Positions 1 through 12,295 are shown, numbered from the stretch's first letter. The stretch is 64,000 bases of DNA from Corythucha ciliata (GCA_038030265.1 CM075943.1:38998001-39062000), one strand, 5' to 3'. Translations and numbers: made by a program. Notes: a model not told the origin generated them from the sequence alone.

Positions 1-2959
1 TTACCCTTAACCAGCATGAAATCGGAGGGTTCGGAGCACTGAAAAAATTGATACGGCTATGGAAGTTTCCTTGTTTATTTTTTAATTTTTTTATGCGTTA
101 TTGATGAACGACATGAACGGGAACATGGAAGTAACGTGTGGTCCTCCACACAATCCCTGAATCATCAATCACGCAGTCTTCATTCCTCAAACACCAAAAT
201 TTCCATAACCCTAAATCCAAAAAAATTCTTCGTCGCACATAATCAATAATCAACCCTCAGCCCACATCGACTAATCTTCAATTACCGATCCTTATCCTTA
301 AACGACTATAACCAACTATCGTCACTCAATTTTCAATCCGCCTTCAATCATTCGTCTTCGTTCTTTAATTCATACAAAAATTCACAGAAAAAAATGTTAG
401 AAAATAGTCCAAAGTATAGCACAATGAGTATACTTGGGTCGAAAAAGGGCGATTTTAGGACCTTCGACCATTTTGGAACAACAATTTCGAAAGGCTGTAG
501 CCCGTTCCATATTCATCGTAGACAACTACTTTACAAACAAAATTTGTTGGAAATTTAACGCTCAACAAGTTTTGTGAGTGAAGATTTTCCTCGAAAGTAA
601 CTCATTTTCGGGATATTTAGAAGAAACTAAAAGAATTGCTAAAAAATTTCGGTTTTGGGGCTGCCAAAAAATTGTACGAGCTTTTCAGAGTTAGCATTTT
701 TTTTCTCGAACACTTGTGACCTACACATACAAGATGGCAAAAAAATGCCCGTAGGGAACATGAAAGTGAAAGGGGTTTGTTTTGGGCAACGTTGTAGTCA
801 ATTCGCATGGAAATTGAACGAGAAATCTTAACAAAATAGTTATAAAATTCCAGGACCAATTGTTTCTAATTTAATACCGAAAATGTTATTCCGCTACGGG
901 GAGAACATGCCTGGGAAATGATTTACCTTCAAAACAAAGGTCATATTCGCGTTTTTAACGCCAAGAAACAACTAGATTTAGATTTATATGTAATTCTGTG
1001 GCAAATAATTTTTGACGTAGTCACGCCAAATCCTACTCCTCCCAACATTTTCTCTTAATCTCAGTTTTTCTCGGGTACAAATTTTTGCAATTAAGATACA
1101 AAGGGGCTCTAGAGGCCCTTTTTTGCAACTTCGACCGTCATTTTTTTCTACTGGTCCTTTTGCGCTAAAAGGGACGATTTTGGCCACAAAAAAAAAAAAG
1201 TTGCATTTTTCGGTAATATTGTGGTTAATTCGCAAGGAAATTTCACGAGAAATCCGAAAAAAATATCAAAAAAATTCTGGAATCACTTGTTCTGAAGTAT
1301 ATCCAAAAGAACATTTCGGTACGGGGAGATCATGTCCGATAAATAATTTTTTCTCAAAACAAAGGCCAGATTTGTGCTTCCCATGCCAAGAAATAGCCAG
1401 GTTTTCATTTTCATGCAATTTATCGAGAAAAAAGCGACAGACCGACGGCATGCCATAAACCAATTTTTTCAGCTTTTCTGAGGTTATACATTATGAATGT
1501 GAGGTCAGCTCGGACTCGATTTTTTCACGAACACCATACCTAGTTCCGTTCCCGAAGGGAACATGGAAGTAAAACTGCAATGTTGTGTATTAGTTCCCGA
1601 AGGAAACTAATGCGGAATTTAATGCTCTTTGAAAGTGGAAACAGTGGCATTTTATGTAGAATGCGTACCTACTTTTCCAGTTACACGTGAAAAACTGAAA
1701 ACAACTGCGAAAATTGAGCGGTTGGCTCTCTTAATCTAAAGCACAACCTAGAAACCGTCGCAAACTCATAAATTTGTTATTCATGACCTCTAAGAGGGAT
1801 CAAAACGATTTCAAGCTCACGAGCAATTTTTAGGGGCTAGAGCACTAATTTTCCTGGGCTAACTTTTTGTTTTCTGGCCCTTCCACTTACAATGATTTCC
1901 ATTCGACACACAGTGCCTTCCTCGCCGCGTCTTCTCCATAAACATATGTTTCAGTTTCAGAGAGGACAAGTGGAAAAACTTACACCACACAAGTGTATTA
2001 CATTGAATGGAAAACGCTATTACACTTGAGAAAGTTATATTTTTCTTGAACTATCTCGTGCCATTTTTGAGTCTACTATTGAAAGGAACGATAGGAATAT
2101 TGTTAATGCAAAGTAGCATTTTCTAAGGGGGCGTGATTCCCGAAAAACAAAAAACATTGTGAACCGCGTGGTATTCCACGCCGTTTGTTTAGAAATTTAT
2201 TTTCATTTTATTTAATTTATTGTATTTTTTTCGATAAATAATGTCAAACAGTGGGAAAGCGAGAGAGTGACAAGAATGGAAAGCGAGAGAGGGACAAGAA
2301 CAAGGGTCCGAGTCCTAAAATGAGTAAAGGCCTAAAAAATAAAGGCCTAAAAAATAAAGGCCAGGGGATGATTCTGGAACTTCTATAGATGTACATATCG
2401 GGTTTCCTATAGTAAGTCACCTTTCAACCTTCTTCCTTCCTGTTCCGATTTCCTTTCATATTTTATGAAACCTGAAATGTTATTTCCTCAGCGCCTAAGA
2501 CCTCCACCCATTAAATAGCCCATTTTTTTTTTCTTCTTCTTCTTTTTTCTCCTGGGTTTTGGTTTGGTTTTCCAATGGGAGTGACTATGGTTGCGTCGCA
2601 CTTCGTGGAGCCTCTGCAAGTACACGTGAACCACGACTGAGGCAAATGAATGAAGCGGGCTGACGAGAACGGTGGTGTGAGAGTCCTCCAGGGTTAATTG
2701 ATCTAGAAAACGCCTAGATGTTGCCATAGTGTTAGGACTAGATGAAAAGTCAAAACAAAACAAATCGATCGACTTGGGTTTCATTGCCCCTTCTTTGTAT
2801 ATAAAAAAAAAAACACCTAAAAAACACACCCCACAAACACGCCCGTCATTGACCTATTCTATTTTTTACTTGATTTTCTAACTCCGTAAAGGACGTTCGT
2901 TGCATCTCCACTTATTGCTGCCTGTTTGTTCTTTTTTTGCGGGGTACATAAAAGAAAAA
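1..2959. other. Intergenic region upstream of the REJ gene
   Basis: No exon-like coding sequence was recognised here. The short open frames are AT-rich and lack family resemblance. The region holds an imperfect ~430-bp-spaced duplication (separate entry). It also has short direct repeats near 2259-2300 (a GCGAGAGAG-type unit with GACAAGAA) and three copies of an AAATAAAGGCC unit near 2335-2365. The phrase GGGAACATGGAAGTAA occurs near 120 and 1558 and again near 57762, so part of this DNA belongs to a dispersed repeat family. The promoter of the REJ gene should lie at the right end, but no clear core element was identified. Confidence 0.6.
785..1400. repeat. Imperfect tandem duplication, spacing ~427 bp
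   Basis: The stretch at about 785-975 is repeated in diverged form at about 1210-1400. Shared landmarks in the same order are a CAATTCGCA-GGAAATT block, a CACGAGAAATC-like block, a CGGGGAGA-CATG block, a CAAAACAAAGG block and a CCAAGAAA block. Part of the same family seems to recur near 29790-29900, where a GGATATTTAGA block and a CTGCCAAAA block match 611-670. It is probably an old transposon-derived repeat with no coding content. Confidence 0.55.
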
Positions 2960-5900
2960 ATGTTCAGTCTGTATCCAATCGTAGCATTAAGCTCTTTTTT
3001 GAACATCGTCACATGTGTAAGTCTGATAGCCCAATATCCGGCTCATTTATTCACTGAATTACAAAGTGCACGACTGTTATTTTTTTAAGCCATAGGCTTG
3101 CGTCGTCACGCTGAATGCACTAAATGTTTAATTAGGCCGTAAAAAAACACAAGTAGTAAAGCTAAAAATAAAGGTCAATCGTCTAGTGAGATTGAGTCCT
3201 CATACCTATCTTTTTTGCATAGGGGGAAGCAGACAAATCACTAACGAACACTGCCAGTAAAAACAGGTAGGCCTGATAGACACAAAGTAGGAGAAAATTC
3301 TTAATTCATAGAGATCTTGATTTACACGAACGAATCAGCCTGAAGGGGAGGATGGATCAAGCGAGAATCATATTCCAATCTAACCCAGAGATTTTAATAG
3401 AAACCACGGGGAAACCCTCTTCATTTTCGCCCCTAAATGATGGTGTTTGCAGAGGAAGAGGACAGTATTTGAATATGTGAGACAAGTTTTAAAAACTTTC
3501 AAGGGACTCGTAATAATTATAAATGTATGAGGACTGAAGATGTGGAGAGTGCGTAGGAGGAAGTTCAGAAAAAGACGACAGTTACGGAATGGATTCCTGC
3601 GGGGTTTGTCGCGGATTTGACAGGTGCTTAACCCCTGAATGCTTCGATGAATCTGAGGAGGATAATGAACTTTTTGAGGAAACGTCAAGTAATTTGTTTG
3701 TCATTTCACGGTGAACCAAAGCCTTCATACATGCAAAACAGATTGCAGTGGTGGCGTACTCCGATTGAGCCCAGCCGTGCTCGATATGGCAGCATCGAAA
3801 CGGGCGTCGGTCAACATAACGGGTGATGGTCTGACGGTTAACGATACTGAGTGTGCTCTGATGAATGACCCAAGACGAATCGACGTCCATGAATACTCGA
3901 ATGGACTAGCCCTGGGTTTTGACTTTAACGGAAAAGAAGAAATCCTCGAAATGCTATGCAACACGACTGGTGGACGTCATTTGAGAGTCACACTTTTTAT
4001 CGTTAATTCTAACCGATTGCTTCCTTTGTCGTCCGACAAATTCAGTGTTCCCTACAGTGGTAAAAATAAGGTCAGAATCCAAGTTTTGCTTAGAATTTAC
4101 ACTAATCAAAACTTTTTATTATAGTTGACTTTAAAAGTGAGCAACATGTTTGCTTTAGTAGATCTAATGTGTTTTGCGAAGCTTAATGGCACGATAATAT
4201 ACAAATATTGGACTAATGACATTCAAGGGAATTCTTTAATGTCCCAAGTCACTTGCGACGAACTTTGGCTCGAATCAACGAGTCAATTTCAACTGGGTGT
4301 CGCTTATAGTGCGCAGGGCTTGTAAGCTGTCCAAGAAAATCTCAGAATAAAGGAACGTGAGTCTGACACGGCGTAATCCTTTTTGTTTGCTTTTTCAGGG
4401 AAAAAGCGAAAACGATAGACATTTCAGTAGAGGTTGACCCATTGATAGTTGAGGACGTTAGGTGGCATGCGGATGACGTTGTTACGATTAAGTTCAATCA
4501 GAATGTTGGAGAAGCGGTGGGATGTGAGAAAATTATGAAAGAAAAAAGTTTATACAGTGAGACCTACAAGTAGCTAAGTCTTGCATGACATCGACTGAAC
4601 TTTTTCCTTTGTACAAGGATTTTCTTATTGTGAAACCACTGCCAACCGAATGAGGTTGAATTGCAAAAAGAATGAGTGTCACACGAATCAATCAATAGAA
4701 TTCATGGCGAGAGTGGACTCTTCAACAGTGAAGCAATCCTTCGCACTCAAGATACCCGCCCCACAGGTGAGTTTTCCGTTGAATTCCATACCCCCCCCCC
4801 CTCTCCATTACAAAAAGTCGTTTCAATTTAAAGTCAACGAGTGCGGGGAAATTACGCATCGAAGGACCTAGTGTCACCTGCTCAGGCGATGTAGTCACGT
4901 TCTCAATCTGTGATGACGATGAATTAGGAGCGACAGGTAAAATTCAATGGTCTCTCTCGCCCGCTCGAGAACAGAGCAGGAACAAAGCGAATGCGAGCGA
5001 TGTAAAATTTGAGGCGACAAACGGAGGTGGAGTAACGACGGGGAATCAGCAGCGAAGGAATTTGATTCTATGGCAAGGTCTGAGGGAATTGAGAAGGGTG
5101 CAGAAGGCGTCTCAGCAGCAAAGGGAGAATATAATTGTTTTAAATAGCTCATTGGTAAGTTAATTTTAAGAAATATTAAAGAAGAAAAGTACCAGATTGA
5201 TCAAGACTTTTAGGAACGTAATTTTTCTGAGGGATTTCCCCGAACAGACTTGTCGATCCCAAGAATCCCCGTTTTGACCATTCGATACAGCTCACTTTTT
5301 GGGGCCCTACAAAATAATACTAGGATTCGATTATCCAAAAAATAACTCAACACCACTCTCTTGCTCTTGTTCTTTGTTACTCTCTTTGCGTGTGGGTGTT
5401 TTTTTTTCAAACATTTTACGCTATAACGCAGCTTCTTCCGAATGTTCCGTATCAATTAACGGCGCTGTTTAACACGTCAACAATGAAAGTAAATCTCACA
5501 AAAACATTTATCGTTTTGACGACTAATTCGACGCCAACGGTGGAGATTTTTGGACCTAGTGAAGTCGCCTACGGTCAGACTGCTTTCTTCGAGGCTAACG
5601 TGACGTCATGCAGCCCTGTCAGCAATTTAGAGGTAACGAATTAACTATACATGCTCGACTCGAACGGTCATTACGAGCTTCCATTTTTTTTCTTAGCTTG
5701 CGTGGAAGCTAGGAAACAATGAGACCCTGAAGATGTTGAACGGTACGAAAGCATTCATTTCTGCCGGCCAGTTGGCCAGAGGAATGAATAAGGTGTCTTT
5801 AATCGCAATCCTGAACGGGTCCGAACTCTCTCAAGTAACCCCAAGCTTAACCTCTAGTTAAGAATTAATTTGCATTGTTATAACTTTTATGAAGGGGTAC

Positions 5901-8900
5901 TTTCAAACAAAGTCCATGGAAGCGACATTTCGCCAGGTTCTGCTAGAAGAGATAACTATAGGAACCGGGCAAAGTTTTTCGTTTGAGGACCCGTCAGACG
6001 AGCCCTCGCAGATATATTCTAACGTGACAGTGAGTAAACATTACAACTGTCTTTTAGGACTAATAAATGCGAATGATGTTAATTTCATAGTTGAGTTGTT
6101 CGAGCAATACAGGACGGTGCCTTAAACCAACAAAATCGCAAAACGCGTTAGAATTTGGAGTAAACGACGATAACTCTTTTCTTCACATAGCCCGAGGCTC
6201 ACTGGCCGTTGGCATGTAAGGTGTTTCCTCTTTCGTCATTTCAGGTTTATAATTGTAAGTTTATGGCAGGTATAAGTTTACGTTAACCTGGCGACTCCCT
6301 TCGGGGAATTCAAAATGGAACGACATTCAAGTTAACATTGTACCTGGTGAACCCCCACAATTGAAATTAGCGTCGTACAGTTTAAACCCAGATTTGAACG
6401 TCCTCGTGGACGTAATGGACGTTTTGTCTGACTGCGAAATTCAAACGAAATGTTTGAAAAGAACAAATTCTTCTTTTTACGACATTCGTAAAAAAGTAAG
6501 AAAGTACATCACATAGATGCTCATACATGGCTGTTGACAATATTTGAAAAAAGTTACCGGCGTTGAAATTAACTGGAACGCCATCACACCCCGAATCCAC
6601 GCGAATCAAAATCAATATACCAACAAACCGAATCAAACATGGGACGAATTATACGTTTCAAGTTGTCGCCAGTTGCGGTAGTGGGATGCAAAGTTGGTTG
6701 ACTTTCAGTGTGCCTGTACCGGAAAAATCGGTCTACTGTCAACTTAAGGTAATAAGTCAGTCACTTTTGCCAGGGATCATCGCCAAAAAAAATTAGAATT
6801 CCACAAATTTAGGTGACACCCAAATTTGGAGACGCCTTGAAAACGAAATTCAAATTCAGTTTACGAAACTGTACATCGAGAGACGCCGTCATCAGCTACG
6901 GATATCTTTTAAACGATTCCAACATATTTTTGACAACCAGTTTGGAGAGACAAGTTGAACTTTTTGGTTTCCCAGGTAAAAAATCATTCATCGGAAATGA
7001 TATGGGAGTCTTGTAATTTTGCTCTGTAGGGAACCCAAGGCCGGTAGCAAAACTTTGTGAACCCGATAAATCGTGCACCTTCACCTACGGCGATCAGCTG
7101 GCAGTGGAGTCTAAAAGTGTTGAAAACATCGAGTTAAAGTTGGATGTTATGTCGGTGCGATCAAATAAGTGTGTAACTTTTTTCCTGTCTAGGGAAGTAA
7201 TCAAGTCATACAAAAACAACTTGAACAGTCTTCTGTACGAGGATGCGTCCGGAATTGTCCAATTAACAAGCCACTCTTTTGGAAACCAACAGACAAAACC
7301 AGTCAACGATATAATTCAAATATTAAAAGAAAGAATCAATGAAGTGACAAAACTGTGAGTTGAACCTTTGACTATCTGGGTCCTTGTCGATATTTGAATT
7401 CTTACTCAAAACAGTTTAATAAGAAACTCGTCAGCAACTGATCTCTCTTTAGATCTTCTCCAATTTGCAACAAATGTATCAAGGCTCACCGGGGCCACGA
7501 ATGAAATCCTTCCCAAAATCGTGGAATTTAGAGACAAAATTCAACTTAGAATGAACGAAAAATCTGGTATATTTTAAAGATAATAGTGAAGACAAAAAAG
7601 ACTAAACCTGATAATAATTGTTTAAAATTTAGCCAGTTTGAAAATGAAAAGAGAACCAGTCACGCTGAAAGGTAATACCCTTAGCATTGTCAAAGATCCT
7701 CGCCCTAGAAGATCCCCTGGTTTAGCTGGAGGGGAATCACAGCTAGCTCCTTCTACAGTAATACCAAATATGTAGAGCAACTCTGTCGATCGAGATTTGA
7801 ACCCAGGACAATTTTTGCTGAATAGATTAAAACCATGTTGACGACGTTCGCCTACGTCATTCTACATCACAACGATCCGAAGAAAGTTCGAGAAGAAAAA
7901 GAAAAATTTCTGAATAGAATCCCCGGGTATATCGAAGACATGTGTAACTCCGTAGGCCGTGCGGATGGAGTCCTCGCTGGTAAGTTGAAGTGGAGTTACT
8001 ACATTAGTAAGACGTGATAAGAACCAAATAAATCTTTGATTTTCAAAGGTTCGACAATCGCTCAGCTTAGCGCAGTGAGAACCGGGCAGAGCAAGCTACG
8101 ACAGGAAATAAGTGTGCCTCTATGCTCTACCAAATGCTCAAACGCTACCGGACAGGTGATACAGAGCACGCCCCAAACTAACTTGACGATAATCCCTTCC
8201 CTGCCCTCTCCAAATTTCCAGCTCTCCGTCGGTAGACAAGTACTTAAAAATAACGAAGGAGTTTGTATCGGCTCAAGTTACATGCCGTACGATTTTTACA
8301 GCGACACGAAAAATGATATGTTCAATCAACATTTGATGAGGTAATTAAAGTGCATCTGAGTCGTTTTTTACCGCGCCGTATCCATGTCCTTTATTACCCA
8401 CAGGCAAAGTGGCGTATACGCCGCAAAAGTATTCAACTTTGTCGGGAATGAAGTTAACGACGAGGTCGTTCTCAAAAAACCATCGATCGTAATAAAAATA
8501 CCACTTTGGATGGACGTCACCTTTAGCAGTGATTCCTCAAAAGTAAATAATCGCTTACACTCAAGCACACATCCGAATAAGGTTATACTTCATATTTTCT
8601 GCAGTGTTTCGCATGGATTGAAGACCGAGGATGGTCCAGCGACGTTTGTAAAACGGCAAAACCCACCATATCAAACGGAATTCAGTTTGTGGAATGTCGG
8701 TGCCCAGTTCCCGGAATTTTCAGGTAAGAAATGTATTTCTGTACTCTAGTTCAACAATAATTGCACTTCATTTCAGTATATTCTCGTCGGGGGAAATTGA
8801 AGATGAGTCTTTTAACGCGACGTTTAACGAAGACAAAGAACGACTGAGTGAAACAACGAGCTCGCCAGAATTCAGCAAGGAGCACCCGAAAGTCACAGCC

Positions 8901-9796
8901 ACTTTCATGTGAGGCACGCAGATCATTGTAATATAACTATAGTTTAATTGCCGTGAAAATCAGGATAAACGAAGATTTTAATGAGACTGTCGGCAACAAA
9001 CAAGACGAATTCGACGAAAGTTTAAAAACCCAATTGATGGAGAAAGTAAATTTACCGGAGCAGGTCAAAGTAGAAACGGATAACTACCGAGGTAATTCAC
9101 TTGTTCTCCTGAGATACAAACTGCACTATGTACTCCAACAAACTTTTCACAGACAATGTTAAAGTGCTTCTCAAACTGAAATTCTGGGACCAGAGTAATC
9201 TCCCAACTGTTGTCCTAGATTTGGCTGACATCTTAGACAAGGGAGATCTAAAGCTTTTGGGTTTGGACCAAAAGGAATTGAATGTTCCGAGGCAGAAACT
9301 CGAGCTTACTTTAGTGAATAGAAAAAGTATATCAACTTAAAATTTGTCCAAATCTTCTTTTCACAACTCACTGTATCTGATAACAGGACCGTCATCGCTT
9401 ATTGCGACTATCTCATCCATTATTTTCCTCGGACTCACTATTGTAGTTGTTATGATTTTCGCTTCAATGCTAGTTAAATGGCGACGACGGCAAAGGGCCC
9501 TTAATTTTTTGCAGGTTAAAGATCACAAAAACACCGAGTTTAAGTTTGCAGTTATATTTAAACTTTGTTATTTTTTTTAGGTAGCTGCTAGCAGCGATCC
9601 AAAATATTTGAAGCTTCACGACAGCGCCTCTATCGAAAGGATCATTCGACAATCGAGCGGGGAACATTCCCACTCAAGTAAGATATTTTGAACGATTTAT
9701 AAGACTTTAATTAATTCTTATTTTAAAGATGAAGGAGGCGATGGAATTTTGCTGTCGGTGTACCAACAACGAAACAACACAGCCATCCAGGAATAA
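2960..9796 (+). CDS. REJ-module single-pass receptor (suREJ1-like), 28 exons, 1504 aa
   Basis: Exons: 2960-3016, 3391-3476, 3540-3623, 3722-4070, 4125-4321, 4399-4556, 4618-4766, 4834-5154, 5432-5632, 5697-5834, 5895-6029, 6191-6220, 6277-6495, 6554-6748, 6813-6975, 7030-7354, 7415-7566, 7633-7757, 7826-7979, 8049-8340, 8404-8542, 8605-8723, 8777-8908, 8964-9091, 9153-9326, 9387-9514, 9581-9677, 9729-9796. Phases agree throughout (4515 nt). The start is chosen because exon 1 encodes a signal peptide (MFSLYPIVALSSFLNIVTC). Next come CGEC and DSCGVCRG cysteine motifs (residues ~49-75). A REJ module follows, recognised by its WRLP strand, the TNYTFQVVASCGSG block (~735-750) and CQLKVTPKFGDALKTKF (~770-785). 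Then come a GPS motif (1224-1256), ~150 more ectodomain residues, one membrane helix (~1412-1435) followed by KWRRRQR, and a ~65-residue tail. PLAT and channel segments of polycystin-1 are absent. The ligand is unknown; egg-coat binding is inferred only by family analogy. Exon 12 and its borders are the least certain part. Confidence 0.85.
8605..8723 (+). other. Exon 22 of the REJ gene: GPS motif
   Basis: If the frame of exon 21 is read straight through 8543-8604, the sequence stays open but has no family resemblance. Splicing out this 62-bp stretch (donor AAA|GTAAAT, acceptor TTCTGCAG) gives CFAWIEDRGW, then an SDVC segment, then VECRCPVPGIF. This matches the GPS (GAIN-domain autoproteolysis) spacing of C-x2-W, W, C and C-x-C. 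The tripeptide after C-x-C, usually His-Leu-Thr/Ser, is Val-Pro-Gly here, so autocleavage is unlikely. Confidence 0.75.
9387..9514 (+). other. Exon 26 of the REJ gene: transmembrane segment
   Basis: This exon encodes the only strong hydrophobic stretch after the signal peptide, with IIFLGLTIVVVMIFA at its core, followed at once by the basic KWRRRQR. That order marks the cytoplasmic side and a type I topology. The two remaining exons add ~55 polar residues with no recognised domain. Confidence 0.85.
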
Positions 9797-9836
9797 CGGA
9801 GCCAAGTGTCAAAAATATCCTGATGATCTATACGAA

Positions 9837-9842
9837 AATAAA
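9837..9842 (+). terminator. Poly(A) signal of the REJ gene
   Basis: A canonical AATAAA lies 41 bases downstream of the TAA stop at 9794-9796. It implies a very short 3' UTR. Confidence 0.6.
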
Positions 9843-10092
9843 TATGTACGTTTGAGAATTGAGCACCTTTGCTTATTCCAGGAGCTTCCCACTCAGTTCT
9901 AAACTTCTAACGCACTTATGCTAGCTACATTCCTTTGTAAGGCATTGAGTCGGCCACATATTTAGAAGGTCCCATCCGCCCTCTAACACACATCAGATAC
10001 GCCCACAGACGCTTAATTTTACGCACGTTGATGACAGTACGTTTCTGCTATTTTCGGTGTACTCAATCTCGGGTTCTGATCGACATAATCTA

Positions 10093-11663
10093 GTCACGAG
10101 TGGGGTCCGTGACGGCCGGGGGAAGAGAGACGGGAGACGTAGACTTCTATTTTACATTTACTTTTATTGACTCATTAACCTACTCGTCCCACCGCAAGGG
10201 GCGTAGTTAGGACTTTGTCCTGGGGGGGGGGGTCAGAATAAAATCTCGGCACGTCGGGGGGAGGGGACATTTTCTATAACCTACAACCTTATAATTTCTA
10301 CCGTTCAGCGACTGAGAGCGGACCTGGGGTCAATAATCCCGTTTACTTCCTGCCCTCTAACTATTCCGGTGAATGACGAACGCGATTATGATCCGTCTCG
10401 ATCCGGTTTATCGCTTTTCCTTTTTCTATTTTATTTTCGCGAACTTCACGCGATAATTAGGCCTTTTCCGTCCGACAAAATCTTCTAACATGGCAAAGCT
10501 TCCCATAATAAAAACAAGTACTCCCATAGTGTTTAAAATTATTGAATCTACTTATGAATCTAGACCTAAACTTATTGGTAAATTTAATGTTACTGACTAC
10601 CGGAGGTCGGTCAGGAATTTCTTCTCGCTCCTCCCAGGTTTCTATTATTATACCTATAATGGTCATAACTGGGGTGGGACCCCCCTGATCGAGTGAGTTG
10701 ATCGAGACATCGGTGGAGCATCTCCACCTCTTGTCCCAGGTCCGGGGCCGGCGGAGCCGAGGTCGGATGATGGTCTTGTTCTCTTCGGACGGTGACCTCT
10801 CGAAATCGACGGAGACTGGTCCTTTAGGTCCACCTCGGTGCCGTTCGTTTGGGTGGCCACCCAGCTCGCTGTGTGGCCACCCGCTGTCTAGGCCTCGAAT
10901 AGCCCGGCATTTGGCCTCCTCGCTCATTTCGGGGCTGCCAAAGGGCTACCATCTCGTGGAAGAAGTTCCACAGGTCCTCCCGAGGAGCTCGCGTCGTCAG
11001 GTGACGAGACGTAATATAACCGTAGCTTCTTCTGCGGAGTGGAGAGGCTCGATAATGTGCCTTTTAACCGAGTTTGTAGCTATTCCCAACAGAGCCCCTC
11101 GTCTTCCACGGCGTCGAACCAACCAGAGCGGCGCCAGATAAATACTCCGGAAGATGAGCAGTTTTTTCGTCGTTGGTCCACTCTTGCACTCTCGCCTTGC
11201 GGTTGAACAGCCTTGGAAACAAGCGACGTCCTCCCCGTCTCTTCCAGAAAATTTATCCATTGTTAGGGATGAACTATAGCCTTAATCTTATACGACGTCT
11301 CCTCTTCTTTGATCCTCCCGTCCTCTTCCTCGTCAGCGAGGGTTTCGTCGTCTTTTTCTGCGGCGTTCGGTCCCCCCCCCCCAACCCCGAAGTAGTCTGG
11401 GTTGGTTCCACTGGCTTCTCTCGTCACCGGCATAGCACGGTGGTCATCTCAATTTCACTCCCAACTTTTTCTCACCGGTACCCAGTGACCTCTCCCGCAG
11501 CCGTTACTTATTTTTTCGAGGCACTATCATAGGAATCTACCCGGCGCCTCCACCAAATGTCACGAGCGAGGTCCGTCCCGTGACGGCCGGGGGAAGAGAG
11601 ACGGGAGACGTAGACTTCTATTTTACATGTTTTGTTGACTCAATAACCTACACGTCCCACCGC
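10093..11663 (-). mobile_element. Small LTR-type retroelement (TRIM/LARD-like)
   Basis: Two direct repeats of about 103-105 bp (10093-10195 and 11559-11663) share GTGACGGCCGGGGGAAGAGA and much of the following sequence, with a few differences. Read on the minus strand, the right-hand copy acts as the 5' repeat. It is followed within a few bases by TGGTGGAGGCGCCGG, placed where a primer-binding site would be. A gag-like frame then precedes the left-hand copy as 3' repeat. No reverse transcriptase, protease or integrase is present, so the element is internally deleted or non-autonomous. The repeat borders do not show clean TG...CA ends, so their exact limits are uncertain. Confidence 0.65.
10457..10927 (-). 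pseudogene. Gag-like remnant with degenerate zinc knuckle
   Basis: This 156-codon open frame lies inside the small LTR-type element. Its C-terminal end has CFYYGKLCHVRRFC, which fits a retroviral-type CCHC knuckle (C-x2-C-x4-H-x4-C) except that the second Cys is Tyr. The middle is rich in Arg, Pro and Glu, as in many gag linkers. A second minus-strand frame at 10997-11260 could be the displaced N-terminal part after a frameshift. It is a decayed element gene, not a host gene. Confidence 0.5.
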
Positions 11664-11937
11664 CCCGCATTAGTTTAATTTTATTTATTAACTTTCACGA
11701 CGTCGGAAGCACCAACCCGATCAGTCAGAGAACAAGAACTTTTTAGTAACACGAGAGTCCAAATGAATCCTAGAGAACAAGACTTGAAAGAAACCGATGA
11801 GAATTGGGAATTGACTCTCGTCCCCCGGTCGACGACTCTCTTTTTGTATTCTCTCCTTCCAAGGCTTCGCGAGGTCCATTAATTTGTTCTGCGACCATGA
11901 GATATTTTCAAAACTCGGACTTATTTGCTTGTTCCGT

Positions 11938-12295
11938 ATTGTACCGCCCCTAGAACCGTTTGGAACACTATATTACCTGATTTTCCGAAATTTAAATTGC
12001 GCAGTACAAGTTAATGGAAATTTTGCAGGGTGGTAAAATTTCATGAAACACCATAATTCATGACTAATGGACTTTGTACTCTACTGTACCGTCAAAACAT
12101 CGTTTTGGAACACCCGGCGGGAATTGCCAAAAAAAAAGGGGGGGGGGAAGCGCAGAACAACTTAATGAAATTTTGGCATGGCAGGTACAAAGTGCCAAAA
12201 TAGTACCATTCAACAGTTTGATCAAAGCACCTTAAAGTACCGCCAACAAACAACTTTGGAACACCAACCCCCCACCCCTCCATGAAAAGCAACTT
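11938..12295. repeat. Three degenerate tandem copies, ~150-bp unit
   Basis: Three blocks start with GTACCG and run through a TTTGGAACAC motif (near 11940, 12088 and 12238). The first two continue to a TTAATG-AATTTTG block with nearby GTACAA sequence. The repeats are diverged and the third is shortened. No coding potential was recognised. Confidence 0.5.

Noticed and set aside
8543..8604. Reading straight through as a long exon of the REJ gene
   Set aside because: Open but without family signature. Splicing it out produces a GPS motif and keeps phase with the next exon.
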